Shown here in pieces: positions 27,656-36,608 of a stretch of DNA of 64,000 nt. A model generated the notes under the pieces. It was not told where the DNA came from and did no database searches. It worked only from the letters and a program-made list of their open reading frames with translations. The stretch lies in NCBI GenBank assembly GCA_947502885.1, contig CANNBP010000004.1, positions 124,001 to 188,000 of the forward strand, read 5' to 3'. The position numbers and the translations under genes are program-made. This stretch comes from an uncultured Aquimarina sp. Lineage in GTDB: Bacteria > Bacteroidota > Bacteroidia > Flavobacteriales > Flavobacteriaceae. Numbering within the stretch: the stretch's first letter is position 1; each line of letters starts with the position of its first letter.

Positions 27656-29878
27656 ATGCCAACCCAAATCAAACTATTAACCGTAAACTTTTTACTTTTT
27701 TGTTGTTTTTTAAGTGTTTCTCAAACAAAAGATCACTCAAAAACGAACAAAGTAAACTCCCCTATAAACAAACACTTAGCTGATGCATCTTTGTCTATAA
27801 AGGAAGCCAAATTAGAACTTGCTCTTTCAAACATAATTAAGGCTAAAGAACTAGCTTTAAAAGAGCAGGATAAAACCTACATGGCAAAAACCAATATCAT
27901 CCTTGCAAAGCTATACAGAGAACTAGGCGATCTTAAAAAAGCTAAAAAACAAAGTCTTGACGCAATAACCATTTTAGAAAAATACACTAATGAGCCGTCT
28001 TTAACCTGCTCATATGCCATTTATGGCTCTGTATCTATTATGCTTCAAGATTATGATATAGCCTCAAAAGCGCTAGAAAAAGCACTCTCAATAGCCGAAA
28101 AACATAGTATTAAAAATAGAATTGGCATCATTAAGTTAAACATGGGCCTTTTAGCATTAGCACAAGACAATCCCAAATTAGCTATACAATATTTTAATAG
28201 CGCCTTACCTATTATCAACTCATTCGATCAACATTATTCTAAAGCAAAACTATACATCAATAAATCCAGAGCACAATTAACTCTAAACAAACCAGATGAA
28301 GCCAAAAAAACCAATGATCTAGCAATGCAGATTGTTGACAAAATGGGATACACCGAGATTAGATCCGCATGTTATGAGCTTTATAGTCAAATATATGAAC
28401 AAAAAGGAGAGTATCTAGTTTCATTATCCAACCTTAGAGCTCACGAAAAAATAAAAGATTCTTTATTTAATACAAACAAAGAAATCATAGCTCAAGAAGC
28501 TAGCGCAAAACTTAACTTAAACGAGAACAATGTTTTAATTGAAGAATTGACTGAAGAAAATATTCAGCAACAAAGATCATTAAAATTAGGACGTTTAACT
28601 ACTATACTAAGCATAGCCCTTATCACAATCCTTTCTCTTTTAACACTCTCTTTATATAAAAACAATAATTTGAGAGCTAGAGCCAACGAGTTACTACAAA
28701 ATAAGAATACAGAACTTATTCTTGCAAAAGAAAATGCAGAAAGAGCCAGTGAAGCCAAAGCTCAATTTCTTTCAACGATTACACACGAATTAAGAACTCC
28801 GCTCTATGCCGTAACAGGGTTAACACATCTCTTATTAGAAGAAAGCCCAACACCTAACCAAAAAGAACACCTTAATTCTCTTAAATTTTCGGGAGAGTAT
28901 TTACTATCCTTAATCAACAACATCCTAGACCTTAATAGACTAGAAGCAAATAAAGTAGAATTAGAAAACACTTCTTTCAACCTAAAGAAAAGAATAAATG
29001 ATGTACTTATTGCTTTAGGTAAATCTGCAAAAGACAGAAACAACAAACTGTTTTACGAATTCAACGACTCAATTCCTCCAAAACTAAAAGGAGATCCTTT
29101 AAAAATTTCTCAAATACTAATAAATCTTATAGGCAACTCGATAAAATTTACACAAAACGGAAATATTTGGATAAGGGTTAACTTGGTAAGTCAAACCGAA
29201 AACAATGTGGTTTTAAACTTTGAAATCGAAGATGATGGAGTTGGGATTTCTGAAAAGAAACAAATGAGTATTTTTGAAAATTTCACTCAAGGCTCTGTTC
29301 AAATTAATAGAAAATTTGGCGGAACCGGATTAGGGCTATCTATTGTTAAAAACCTATTATCTTTAATGAAGAGTGAAATTAGGCTTGAAAGTGAACTCGG
29401 TAAAGGTTCTAAATTTTTATTCGATCTTGGTTTTGAAATATTCGAAGATCAAAAAACAGATTATGTTGAAGAAGCCAAAAAGATTGATTTTAATGTTATG
29501 GCCAACAAACATATACTTGTTGTAGAAGACAATAAAATCAACCAACTAATTACAAGAAAAATTCTTGAAAAAAACAATATTACTTGCGATGTAGCAGACA
29601 ACGGTGATATTGCTGTAAGCAAAGTTAAAGAGCATAATTTTGATTTAATCCTTATGGATATTCATATGCCTGGAATTAGTGGTATAGAAGCAACAAAACA
29701 GATAAGAACATTTGACGCCACCATTCCAATTATCGCTTTAACTGCCGTTACGCTTGACGACAATTTAGATGAATTTTACAATAACGGTTTTAATGATATT
29801 ATCCCAAAACCATACAAAACAGAAGAGTTTTTCTCAAAACTTCATAAAGCTTTAATCAAAAAACAAATTATAGGATAA
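27656..29878 (+). CDS. hybrid histidine kinase with TPR sensor and receiver domain
   Basis: 740 residues from the ATG at 27656. An N-terminal signal (KLLTVNFLLFCCFLSVSQ) leads to a periplasmic part of TPR-like repeats (about 30-285). One membrane helix lies at about 313-334 (TTILSIALITILSLLTLSLY). A coiled coil precedes the HisKA domain with the phosphorylated H377 in TITHELRTPL. The HATPase domain has the N box QILINLIGNSIKFT, G1 EDDGVGI and G2 GGTGLGLS. The C-terminal receiver (about 620-738) has phospho-acceptor D668 in LMDIHMPG. Sensor of an unknown signal; no separate response regulator is next to it. Follows GAPDH by about 30 bases. Confidence 0.93.
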   Translation: MPTQIKLLTVNFLLFCCFLSVSQTKDHSKTNKVNSPINKHLADASLSIKEAKLELALSNIIKAKELALKEQDKTYMAKTNIILAKLYRELGDLKKAKKQSLDAITILEKYTNEPSLTCSYAIYGSVSIMLQDYDIASKALEKALSIAEKHSIKNRIGIIKLNMGLLALAQDNPKLAIQYFNSALPIINSFDQHYSKAKLYINKSRAQLTLNKPDEAKKTNDLAMQIVDKMGYTEIRSACYELYSQIYEQKGEYLVSLSNLRAHEKIKDSLFNTNKEIIAQEASAKLNLNENNVLIEELTEENIQQQRSLKLGRLTTILSIALITILSLLTLSLYKNNNLRARANELLQNKNTELILAKENAERASEAKAQFLSTITHELRTPLYAVTGLTHLLLEESPTPNQKEHLNSLKFSGEYLLSLINNILDLNRLEANKVELENTSFNLKKRINDVLIALGKSAKDRNNKLFYEFNDSIPPKLKGDPLKISQILINLIGNSIKFTQNGNIWIRVNLVSQTENNVVLNFEIEDDGVGISEKKQMSIFENFTQGSVQINRKFGGTGLGLSIVKNLLSLMKSEIRLESELGKGSKFLFDLGFEIFEDQKTDYVEEAKKIDFNVMANKHILVVEDNKINQLITRKILEKNNITCDVADNGDIAVSKVKEHNFDLILMDIHMPGISGIEATKQIRTFDATIPIIALTAVTLDDNLDEFYNNGFNDIIPKPYKTEEFFSKLHKALIKKQIIG

Positions 29879-29948
29879 CATCTGGCACAATAGTTGATGA
29901 GTCCTTGATGCACTACATTAATAAGATTTTAGCCAAAACTTAAAAAAG

Positions 29949-29980
29949 AAAATGAGATTATTAATTTAATCTCATTTTTT
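29949..29980. terminator. bidirectional terminator after the kinase and lpxK
   Basis: Stem AAAATGAGATTA (29949-29960) / TAATCTCATTTT (29967-29978), loop of six, with A and T runs on the outside. The right arm overlaps the last codons of lpxK on the minus strand. Confidence 0.85.
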
Positions 29981-30979
29981 TATATACTCCAATATTCTGT
30001 CATCAAAAGCACGGGACTTATCAATAAACTTCATCACAATTGGTTGATACCATAAATTTGGATGAGCAATATCCTTAACCAATCGAACATAATCCTTTTC
30101 TGTAGTAACAATAAATTCACATTGCTTTAATCTCTCTAACTCTTTATCAGTAAAATTGTGATGATCAGGAAAATTTAAATGATCAAATGTCAACCCAAGA
30201 GACTCATAATACACAAGTAAAGGTCTAGGGTTGGCAATACCAGTAACCAATGTAAAATGAACACCTTTCAATTTATCAATAGAATTTTCTTCTGATTCAG
30301 CAAAAATACTCTTACTATAATCTATTGTTGCAAAATACAAATCCTGACCAGGCCTTAGTTTAAGCTTTTTTGATATCTTATTTCGTTCTTCAACAGATAG
30401 ATCTTTTGGGCATTTAGTAACAACGACCACATCTGCTCTTTTAGCTCCCGATCTTGGTTCTCTCAAATCACCAGTTGGCAAAACTATGTCATCAACATAT
30501 AAATTACTATATGTAGTAAGTAACACATAAAAACCTGCTTTTACCTTACGATGCTGATATGCATCATCCAATAACACCACCTCGGGTACTGGAGCTTTCT
30601 CTTGCAATCTTACAATACCATTACACCTATCTGCATCTACTGCAACTTTAACTCTAGGAAACTTCTTTTTAAACTGTAAAGGCTCATCTCCTACATCTTT
30701 TACTTCTGCATTAGCTTCTACAAGCTTAAAACCTTTTGTTTCTCTTTTATACCCCCTACTCAATACCGCCAACTCGTTTTCATCTTTAAGCAACCTAACA
30801 AGATACTCTACCATAGGTGATTTACCTGTACCACCTACACTTAAATTCCCTACAGCCAATACAGGTAATTCGAATGTAACAGCTTTCTTAAGCCCTAAAT
30901 CATACAACCTATTTCGCAACCAAACAACAACATAATAGATAGGCACAAAAGGAAAAAGAAGTTTACGTAGAACATTCAT
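29972..30979 (-). CDS. lpxK: tetraacyldisaccharide 4'-kinase
   Basis: 335 residues from the ATG at 30979 (the frame opens eight codons earlier). Inner-membrane-associated kinase that phosphorylates the 4' position of the lipid A precursor. An N-terminal hydrophobic helix (LLFPFVPIYYVVVWLRNRLYDLG) is followed by the P-loop VGNLSVGGTGKSPMVEYL, the GYKRETKGF segment, VGDEPLQFKKKF, and the conserved LDDAYQHRKV. C-terminally FPDHHNFTDKEL is present. Shows that the organism makes lipid A. Ends at a shared terminator; divergent from the NIF3 gene. Confidence 0.95.
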   Translation of the reverse strand: MNVLRKLLFPFVPIYYVVVWLRNRLYDLGLKKAVTFELPVLAVGNLSVGGTGKSPMVEYLVRLLKDENELAVLSRGYKRETKGFKLVEANAEVKDVGDEPLQFKKKFPRVKVAVDADRCNGIVRLQEKAPVPEVVLLDDAYQHRKVKAGFYVLLTTYSNLYVDDIVLPTGDLREPRSGAKRADVVVVTKCPKDLSVEERNKISKKLKLRPGQDLYFATIDYSKSIFAESEENSIDKLKGVHFTLVTGIANPRPLLVYYESLGLTFDHLNFPDHHNFTDKELERLKQCEFIVTTEKDYVRLVKDIAHPNLWYQPIVMKFIDKSRAFDDRILEYIKK

Positions 30980-31153
30980 ATAATTATATTTTTCTGAGTA
31001 CAATACTAAGACAGCAAAAGTATAAAACGAAATCTTGACTATTGTTAAAAGTTTTTTTTACATTCAATTATTATTTTAATACTATCAAATGCATCAGGAA
31101 CATTTTGTAGTATATAGAAACTTATATTATATTTCATCCAAGAAAATTACACA

Positions 31154-32248
31154 ATGCAAATAAAAGAGGTCATAGATCACCTAGAAGTTTTAGCCCCTAG
31201 CACATATGCAGAAGATTTTGATAATGTTGGGCTTCTAGTAGGAAATTCAGAAACTGTCGTAACAGGGATTTTAGTAACACTAGATACCTTAGAATGTGTT
31301 ATTGACGAAGCTATTGACAATAATTGCAATCTAATCATTAGTTTTCATCCTATTGTTTTTAAAGGCATCAAGAAGTTCAATGGCTCAAATTATGTAGAAA
31401 GGGTAGTAATGAAGGCTATAAAAAATGATATTGCCATTTTTGCCATCCATACAGCTTTAGACAATTCACTACATGGCGTGAATGATATGATGTGCGAACA
31501 ATTGGGATTGATAAATCGAAAAATTCTCATTCCTCAAAAGGGAACTATAAAAAAACTAATAACTTTCACTCCCCTTTCAGCAAAAGAAGAAGTACTTAAC
31601 TCTTTATTTAAAGTTGGCGCAGGATCAATAGGCAATTATTCTAATTGCAGCTTTACTTCTCAAGGAACGGGAACTTTTATGGCATTAGATAAAGCCAATC
31701 CTTCGGTTGGTAAAATCGGAGAGATTCATCATGAAAAAGAGACTCAAATTCAAGTCACTTACCCAAAACACCTTGAACACAATGTTCTAAAAGCCCTAAA
31801 AGCATCACATCCTTATGAAGAAATAGCATATGAGATTACAACTTTAGAAAACAAAAATCAGAACATTGGAATGGGCATGATAGGAGAACTACCTGAACCG
31901 ATGAATGAACGGGACTTTCTTTTATATACAAAAAAAGTTTTTAAGACTGGGTGCCTAAAACACTCCGAATTACTAGGAAAACCCATAAAAAAAGTAGCTG
32001 TTTTAGGAGGCAGTGGAAGCTTTGCTATTAGTAACGCACGTAAATCTGAAGCTGATGTTTTTATCACTTCTGACTTAAAATATCACCAATTTTATGAAGC
32101 AGAAAAGCAAATAATACTAGCCGATATTGGGCATTATGAAAGCGAACAATACACAAAAAACCTAATTGTTAGCTATCTTAGAAAAAAAATCAGTAATTTT
32201 GCAATCATTTTATCGGATAAAACCACCAATCCTATTCAATATATATAA
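31154..32248 (+). CDS. NIF3-family dinuclear metal protein
   Basis: 364 residues, the long form with an insertion domain. NIF3/YbgI proteins bind two metals; they have been proposed as GTP cyclohydrolase I type 2 enzymes but the role is unsettled. Metal-ligand motifs are ISFHPIVFKG, IFAIHTALDN and DIGHYESEQ. The middle part (about 120-230) is the inserted PII-like domain (ITFTPLSAKEEVLNSLFKVGAG..SHPYEEIAYEI). Only three bases separate it from the coiled-coil protein gene downstream, a pairing found throughout Flavobacteriia. Confidence 0.93.
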   Translation: MQIKEVIDHLEVLAPSTYAEDFDNVGLLVGNSETVVTGILVTLDTLECVIDEAIDNNCNLIISFHPIVFKGIKKFNGSNYVERVVMKAIKNDIAIFAIHTALDNSLHGVNDMMCEQLGLINRKILIPQKGTIKKLITFTPLSAKEEVLNSLFKVGAGSIGNYSNCSFTSQGTGTFMALDKANPSVGKIGEIHHEKETQIQVTYPKHLEHNVLKALKASHPYEEIAYEITTLENKNQNIGMGMIGELPEPMNERDFLLYTKKVFKTGCLKHSELLGKPIKKVAVLGGSGSFAISNARKSEADVFITSDLKYHQFYEAEKQIILADIGHYESEQYTKNLIVSYLRKKISNFAIILSDKTTNPIQYI

Positions 32249-32251
32249 GAC

Positions 32252-33028
32252 ATGGCAAAGAAAGAAGTTACTGTTGAGCAAAAATTAAGAGCACTATACG
32301 ATTTGCAATTAATAGACTCTAGAGTTGATGAGATCAGAAACGTACGCGGTGAATTACCCCTAGAGGTTGAAGATCTAGAAGATGAAGTAGCCGGATTAAA
32401 TAAAAGATTAGAAAAGCTAACCAACGATCTTGACACAATAGCTACTGGAATAAAGGACAAAAAAAACCTTATCGAAGAAGCTAAAGCGCTAATCAAAAAA
32501 TACGGAGAACAACAGAAAAACGTTCGTAACAATAGAGAATATAACTCTTTAAGCAAGGAAATTGAATTTCAAGAACTAGAAATTCAATTAGCAGAAAAGC
32601 ACATTAAGGAGCATAAAGCACAAATTGTTCAAAAGAACGAGATCATAGATCAAACAAAACAAAAGCTTGGAGAGCGCAATCAACATCTTTCTCATAAAAA
32701 AGGTGAACTTGATGCTATACTAGCTGAAACAGAGAAGGAAGAACAATCTTTAATCGCAAAATCTGAAGATTATCAGCAAGAAATCGAAGAACGTTTAATT
32801 TCTGCTTACAAAAGAATTAGAAAAAACGTAAAAAATGGATTAGCCGTTGTTCCAATCGAAAGAGGAGCTTCTGGAGGTTCGTTTTTCACTATCCCTCCGC
32901 AAGTGCAAATGGAGATAGCGTCTCGAAAAAAAATTATTACAGACGAACATAGCGGACGTATATTGGTTGATCAAGAATTAGCCAGAGAAGAAAAAGAGAA
33001 AATGCAAGCTCTTTTTTCTAAGCTATAA
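32252..33028 (+). CDS. C4-type zinc ribbon family coiled-coil protein lacking all cysteines
   Basis: 258 residues. A long coiled coil (about 10-185) is rich in Glu/Lys and Leu; the C-terminal part aligns with the zinc ribbon of the DUF164 family: GLAVVPIERGASGGSFFTIPPQ..ASRKKIITDEHSGRILVD. In the usual family the two CxxC pairs coordinate zinc; here the positions are Ser, Ser, Asp and Ser, so zinc cannot be bound this way. The rest of the fold is kept, so this looks like a metal-free relative rather than a broken gene. Located in the NIF3 operon; a cellular role is not established. Terminator directly downstream. Confidence 0.85.
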   Translation: MAKKEVTVEQKLRALYDLQLIDSRVDEIRNVRGELPLEVEDLEDEVAGLNKRLEKLTNDLDTIATGIKDKKNLIEEAKALIKKYGEQQKNVRNNREYNSLSKEIEFQELEIQLAEKHIKEHKAQIVQKNEIIDQTKQKLGERNQHLSHKKGELDAILAETEKEEQSLIAKSEDYQQEIEERLISAYKRIRKNVKNGLAVVPIERGASGGSFFTIPPQVQMEIASRKKIITDEHSGRILVDQELAREEKEKMQALFSKL

Positions 33029-33045
33029 TAATATAAAACAAATAT

Positions 33046-33074
33046 AAAGCCTCAGTTCTACTGGGGCTTTTTTT
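33046..33074 (+). terminator. terminator of the NIF3/zinc-ribbon operon
   Basis: Stem AAAGCCTCAG (33046-33055) / CTGGGGCTTT (33061-33070) with one T-G pair, loop TTCTA, T-run. Confidence 0.85.
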
Positions 33075-33086
33075 GATTATAACACA

Positions 33087-34337
33087 ATGAACCATATCCT
33101 AATTATAGGTTTTGTCTGGCCAGAACCAACCTCTACTGCAGCTGGACAAAGAATGCTTCAGCTTATCCAACTTTTCTTATCTCAAGGCTACAAGACAACC
33201 TTTATTAGCGCTGCATCAAAAACAGAACACTCAATTAACTTAGATTCACTTGGCGTTTCGACTTTTCAAATACAAATCAACGACCCAAGCTTCGACAGTT
33301 TCATAACAAAACAATCACCAAATATTGTTTTATTTGACCGCTTTGTTACCGAAGAGCAGTTTGGATGGAGAATAACTAAACACTGCTCTAATGCCTTAAA
33401 AATACTAAACACAGAAGACCTACATTGCCTCCGAAAAACTAGGCAAGAAGCTTTTAAACAAAATTCTTCTTTTGAAATTCAAAAGCTTTTAAATAACGAT
33501 TACGCAAAAAGAGAAATTGCTAGTATTTATAGATGCGATATCACACTAATGATTTCTGATTTTGAAATTGACCTACTTAAAAATCAATTCAAAATTGCAG
33601 ACAACCTATTATTCTACCTTCCATTCTTATTTCAACCCATAAACAAAACCACACAAAATACCTGGCCAGACTATTCAAAAAGAGAACATTTTATAACTAT
33701 TGGCAATTTTAGACACGAACCTAATTGGAATAGCGTGCTATACCTAAAAGAAAGTATATGGCCAGAAATTAGAAAAGCGCTTCCAAAAACCGAGTTACAC
33801 ATCTATGGTGCCTATCCCCCACCCAAAGCCAACCAACTAAACAACCCTAACCAAGGCTTTTTAATCAAAGGTCACGCAAAAAATGCCAAAGAAGTAATGT
33901 CAAATGCACGAGTTTGCCTTGCTCCTATACGTTTTGGAGCAGGTATAAAAGGAAAACTTGCAGAAGCAATGCTATGCGGAACCCCAAGCATAACCACATC
34001 TATAGGAGCCGAAGGAATGCTTAATCGCAATGAATCAGATTGGAATGGCTTCATCACAGACAACCCATCTACATTCATCAAAGCTTCTATTGAAATTTAC
34101 ACCAACCAAAACCTCTGGAAACAATCACAACAAAACGGAATAGAAATAATAAATACCCGTTTTCAAAAAGACAAGTTCCTTAAAGACTTTACAAATAAGC
34201 TCACAGAAGTTCAAGAAAATCTCAATTCACATCGCACAAACAACTTTATTGGCTCTATGCTGCAACACCACTCATTACGCAGCACTGAGTATATGTCAAG
34301 ATGGATCGAAGAAAAAAATAAGAGAAATAACTTATAA
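33087..34337 (+). CDS. GT-B fold glycosyltransferase (group 1-like)
   Basis: 416 residues. N-terminal Rossmann half begins NHILIIGFVWPEPTSTAAGQRMLQLIQLF. The C-terminal half has the group-1 pattern of donor binding: IGNFRHEPNWNSVLYLKESIWPEIRKALP, LHIYGAYPP, FLIKGHAKNAKEVMSNARVCLAPIRFGAGIKGKLAEAMLCGTPSITTSIGAEGM. The conserved glutamates of the E-x7-E motif lie in KLAEAMLCGTPSITTS-like sequence. Sugar donor and acceptor cannot be read from sequence. It starts 13 bases after a terminator and stands alone. Confidence 0.82.
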   Translation: MNHILIIGFVWPEPTSTAAGQRMLQLIQLFLSQGYKTTFISAASKTEHSINLDSLGVSTFQIQINDPSFDSFITKQSPNIVLFDRFVTEEQFGWRITKHCSNALKILNTEDLHCLRKTRQEAFKQNSSFEIQKLLNNDYAKREIASIYRCDITLMISDFEIDLLKNQFKIADNLLFYLPFLFQPINKTTQNTWPDYSKREHFITIGNFRHEPNWNSVLYLKESIWPEIRKALPKTELHIYGAYPPPKANQLNNPNQGFLIKGHAKNAKEVMSNARVCLAPIRFGAGIKGKLAEAMLCGTPSITTSIGAEGMLNRNESDWNGFITDNPSTFIKASIEIYTNQNLWKQSQQNGIEIINTRFQKDKFLKDFTNKLTEVQENLNSHRTNNFIGSMLQHHSLRSTEYMSRWIEEKNKRNNL

Positions 34338-34396
34338 AAACACAACACCACACACCCCACAAAAAGCAAACATAACTAAACATCTAAACAATAAAG

Positions 34397-34428
34397 AAAG
34401 CCTCCCTAAATACTTAGGAAGGCTTTTA
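34397..34428 (+). terminator. terminator of the glycosyltransferase gene
   Basis: Stem AAAGCCT-C-CCTAA / TTAGG-A-AGGCTTT (one mismatch), loop ATAC. The convergent rpsT ends at 34452 and may share it. Confidence 0.75.
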
Positions 34429-34451
34429 TATAGTTTAGAAAAGTTCTTTTA

Positions 34452-34700
34452 TTAAAGAGCCGCTACGTGCTTTGCCAATTGTGACTTTAAGTTAGCCGCT
34501 TTATTCTTATGAATAACGTTGTTTTTTGCCAACTTATCAAGCATAGAAACTACAGTAGGAAACAATGTTTCTGCTTCTTTCTTATCAGCCTCACGCAATT
34601 TCTTTATCGCATTACGAGTAGTTTTATGCTGATATCTGTTTCTAAGACGTCTAGTCTCGTTACTTCTAATTCTCTTTAATGCTGACTTATGATTTGCCAT
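34452..34700 (-). CDS. rpsT: 30S ribosomal protein S20
   Basis: 82 residues, typical for S20. Begins [22 protein letters not shown], very basic with the characteristic [15 protein letters not shown] and ends [16 protein letters not shown]. Binds 16S rRNA early in 30S assembly. Only 35 bases separate its ATG from the 3' end of a tRNA-Glu gene on the same strand and no promoter is seen in that gap, so it is probably transcribed from the tRNA promoter and released by tRNA 3' processing. Confidence 0.97.
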   Translation of the reverse strand: MANHKSALKRIRSNETRRLRNRYQHKTTRNAIKKLREADKKEAETLFPTVVSMLDKLAKNNVIHKNKAANLKSQLAKHVAAL

Positions 34701-34735
34701 CTTTCTTTTCTATTAATTTCTTAACTATAAAATTG

Positions 34736-34807
34736 TAGCCCGTAGGGGAATCGAACCCCTCTTACCAGGATGAAAACCTGGCGTCCTAGCCGATAGACGA
34801 ACGGGCC
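34736..34807 (-). tRNA. tRNA-Glu (anticodon TTC), second copy
   Basis: 72 bases on the minus strand, beginning GGCCCGTTCGTC with the acceptor stem GGCCCGT / ACGGGCT, anticodon stem CCAGG-TTTTCAT-CCTGG giving anticodon TTC, and the T-loop GGTTCGATT in a GGGG/CCCC stem. CCA is not encoded. The copy at 34882-34953 is identical. Its own promoter is at 34828-34858 and rpsT follows. Confidence 0.97.
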
Positions 34808-34827
34808 ATGCCCTTTTTAAAGGATTG

Positions 34828-34858
34828 CAAATGTATAACTTTCACTTTACATTTACAA
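34828..34858 (-). promoter_or_regulatory. promoter of tRNA-Glu second copy and rpsT
   Basis: On the minus strand TTG (34856-34858), a 20-base spacer, and TACATTTG (34828-34835). A full Bacteroidetes promoter placed about 20 bases before the tRNA 5' end. Confidence 0.75.
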
Positions 34859-34881
34859 AAAATTTATTTATTTAAATTTCG

Positions 34882-34953
34882 TAGCCCGTAGGGGAATCGA
34901 ACCCCTCTTACCAGGATGAAAACCTGGCGTCCTAGCCGATAGACGAACGGGCC
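34882..34953 (-). tRNA. tRNA-Glu (anticodon TTC), first copy
   Basis: Identical in sequence to the copy at 34736-34807: same acceptor, anticodon TTC, variable and T arms, CCA not encoded. Seventy-four bases separate the copies and each has its own promoter. Confidence 0.97.
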
Positions 34954-34974
34954 TTGTTTGCCTAATTGCGGATG

Positions 34975-35004
34975 CAAAAATACAACTATTTTTCAATCAC
35001 ACAA
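34975..35004 (-). promoter_or_regulatory. promoter of tRNA-Glu first copy
   Basis: On the minus strand TTG (35002-35004), a 19-base spacer, TATTTTTG (34975-34982). Full consensus, about 21 bases before the mature tRNA. Confidence 0.8.
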
Positions 35005-35030
35005 GAGTTATTTGAATTTTTTATTCGACT

Positions 35031-36509
35031 CTAATATGCCTTTGCAAATAACACCCTGATATTAGACGGTTTACCACTAAAAATACATTTTCCTTTTTCT
35101 TCTTTTTCATTAAAAGGAATACAGCGAATGGTCGCTTTTGTTAACTCTTTTATCTTTTGTTCGGTCTCTGCACTACCATCCCAATGAGCGGATATAAACC
35201 CTCCTTTATTTTCCAGAACATCTTTAAATTCATCAAAAGTATCAACTTTGGTAATATGCTCATCTCTATATTGAGTAGCTTTTTGATGTAAGCTTTCTTG
35301 AATTTCTTTAAGCAACGAATCAACAGTCGACACAACCTCATCCTTTGCAACGAACTGTTTTGTTAGTGTATCACGGCGAGCAAGCTCTACTGTTCCTTTT
35401 TCTAAATCTTTCGGTCCTATTGCTATTCTCAGAGGCACGCCTTGCAATTCATATTGAGCAAACTTTGCTCCAGGTCTAAATGTATCTCTATTATCATATT
35501 TTACAGACACTCCATTAGCTCTTAAATCCGAAACTAATTGATTGGCAACTTCAGAAATTTGATTCAATTGCTCTTCTCCTTTATAAATAGGCACAATTAC
35601 CACCTGTATTGGCGCTAAATTTGGTGGTAACACCAAACCATTATCATCACTATGCGTCATAATTAAAGCTCCCATTAAACGAGTAGAAACCCCCCATGAA
35701 GTCGCCCAAACATGATCTTTCTTACCTTCTTTGGACGTAAACATTACATCAAAGGCCTTGGCAAAGTTTTGCCCCAAGAAATGCGAAGTACCCGCTTGCA
35801 ACGCTTTCCCATCTTGCATTAAAGCTTCGATACAATACGTATCTTCTGCTCCTGCAAAACGCTCACTCTCTGTTTTTCTTCCTTTTATCACAGGAATAGC
35901 CATAAATTGTTCAACAAAATCTGCATAGATATTGTTCATTTGTTCAGTTTCAGCTATCGCCTCTTGTCGAGTCTCATGAGCAGTATGCCCTTCTTGCCAT
36001 AAGAACTCTGCTGTTCGAAGAAATAATCTTGTACGCATCTCCCATCTTACCACATTAGCCCATTGGTTTACCAGAATCGGTAAATCTCTATAAGACTGTA
36101 TCCACCCTTTATATGTATTCCAAATAATGGCTTCAGAAGTTGGTCTTACAATCAATTCTTCTTCTAGTTTTGCCTTAGGATCAACAATCAATTTAGAAGC
36201 ATCATCAGGATCTGTCTTCAATCTATAATGAGTAACTACAGCACATTCTTTTGCAAAACCTTCTGCATTTTTTTCTTCAGCTTCGAACAAACTCTTAGGA
36301 ACAAATAATGGAAAATATGCGTTTTGATGTCCTGTTTCCTTAAATTTCTTATCTAATTCAGCCTGCATTTTCTCCCAAATAGCATAACCATAAGGCTTAA
36401 TTACCATACATCCTCTTACCGCCGAGTTCTCGGCCAAATCAGCCTTAACGACTAATTCGTTATACCACTTTGAATAATCTTCACTGCGTTTTGTTAAGTT
36501 CTTACTCAT
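35031..36509 (-). CDS. proS: prolyl-tRNA synthetase, archaeal/eukaryotic type
   Basis: 492 residues, the short form (ProS type 3) without the editing insertion of the E. coli enzyme. Class II synthetase charging tRNA-Pro. Seen: motif 1 region [25 protein letters not shown], motif 2 [23 protein letters not shown], the [16 protein letters not shown] stretch, motif 3 [24 protein letters not shown], and the anticodon-binding domain with its C-terminal zinc-like extension [18 protein letters not shown]. The ATG at 36509 fits the family. Monocistronic. Confidence 0.96.
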   Translation of the reverse strand: MSKNLTKRSEDYSKWYNELVVKADLAENSAVRGCMVIKPYGYAIWEKMQAELDKKFKETGHQNAYFPLFVPKSLFEAEEKNAEGFAKECAVVTHYRLKTDPDDASKLIVDPKAKLEEELIVRPTSEAIIWNTYKGWIQSYRDLPILVNQWANVVRWEMRTRLFLRTAEFLWQEGHTAHETRQEAIAETEQMNNIYADFVEQFMAIPVIKGRKTESERFAGAEDTYCIEALMQDGKALQAGTSHFLGQNFAKAFDVMFTSKEGKKDHVWATSWGVSTRLMGALIMTHSDDNGLVLPPNLAPIQVVIVPIYKGEEQLNQISEVANQLVSDLRANGVSVKYDNRDTFRPGAKFAQYELQGVPLRIAIGPKDLEKGTVELARRDTLTKQFVAKDEVVSTVDSLLKEIQESLHQKATQYRDEHITKVDTFDEFKDVLENKGGFISAHWDGSAETEQKIKELTKATIRCIPFNEKEEKGKCIFSGKPSNIRVLFAKAY

Positions 36510-36573
36510 AATTTGCTATTTGGCACAAATATTGTTGCTTTGTTAAATATAATTTAATTAGCGCAAAACTAGT

Positions 36574-36581
36574 TAAATTTG
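36574..36581 (+). promoter_or_regulatory. -7 box of the low-complexity lipoprotein gene
   Basis: TAAATTTG, a TAnnTTTG match, 27 bases before the ATG; no TTG at the expected distance. Confidence 0.45.
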
Positions 36582-36608
36582 TAATGTCCAACAATAAAAT
36601 AAGGAGAT

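Noticed and set aside
34249..34455. Plus-strand ORF of 68 codons between the glycosyltransferase and rpsT
   Set aside because: It overlaps the end of the glycosyltransferase gene in another frame and runs through a terminator hairpin.
34736..34953. Direct repeat of about 72 bases as an attachment site or mobile-element border
   Set aside because: The repeat is exactly two tRNA-Glu genes, each with its own promoter; no integrase or element genes are nearby.
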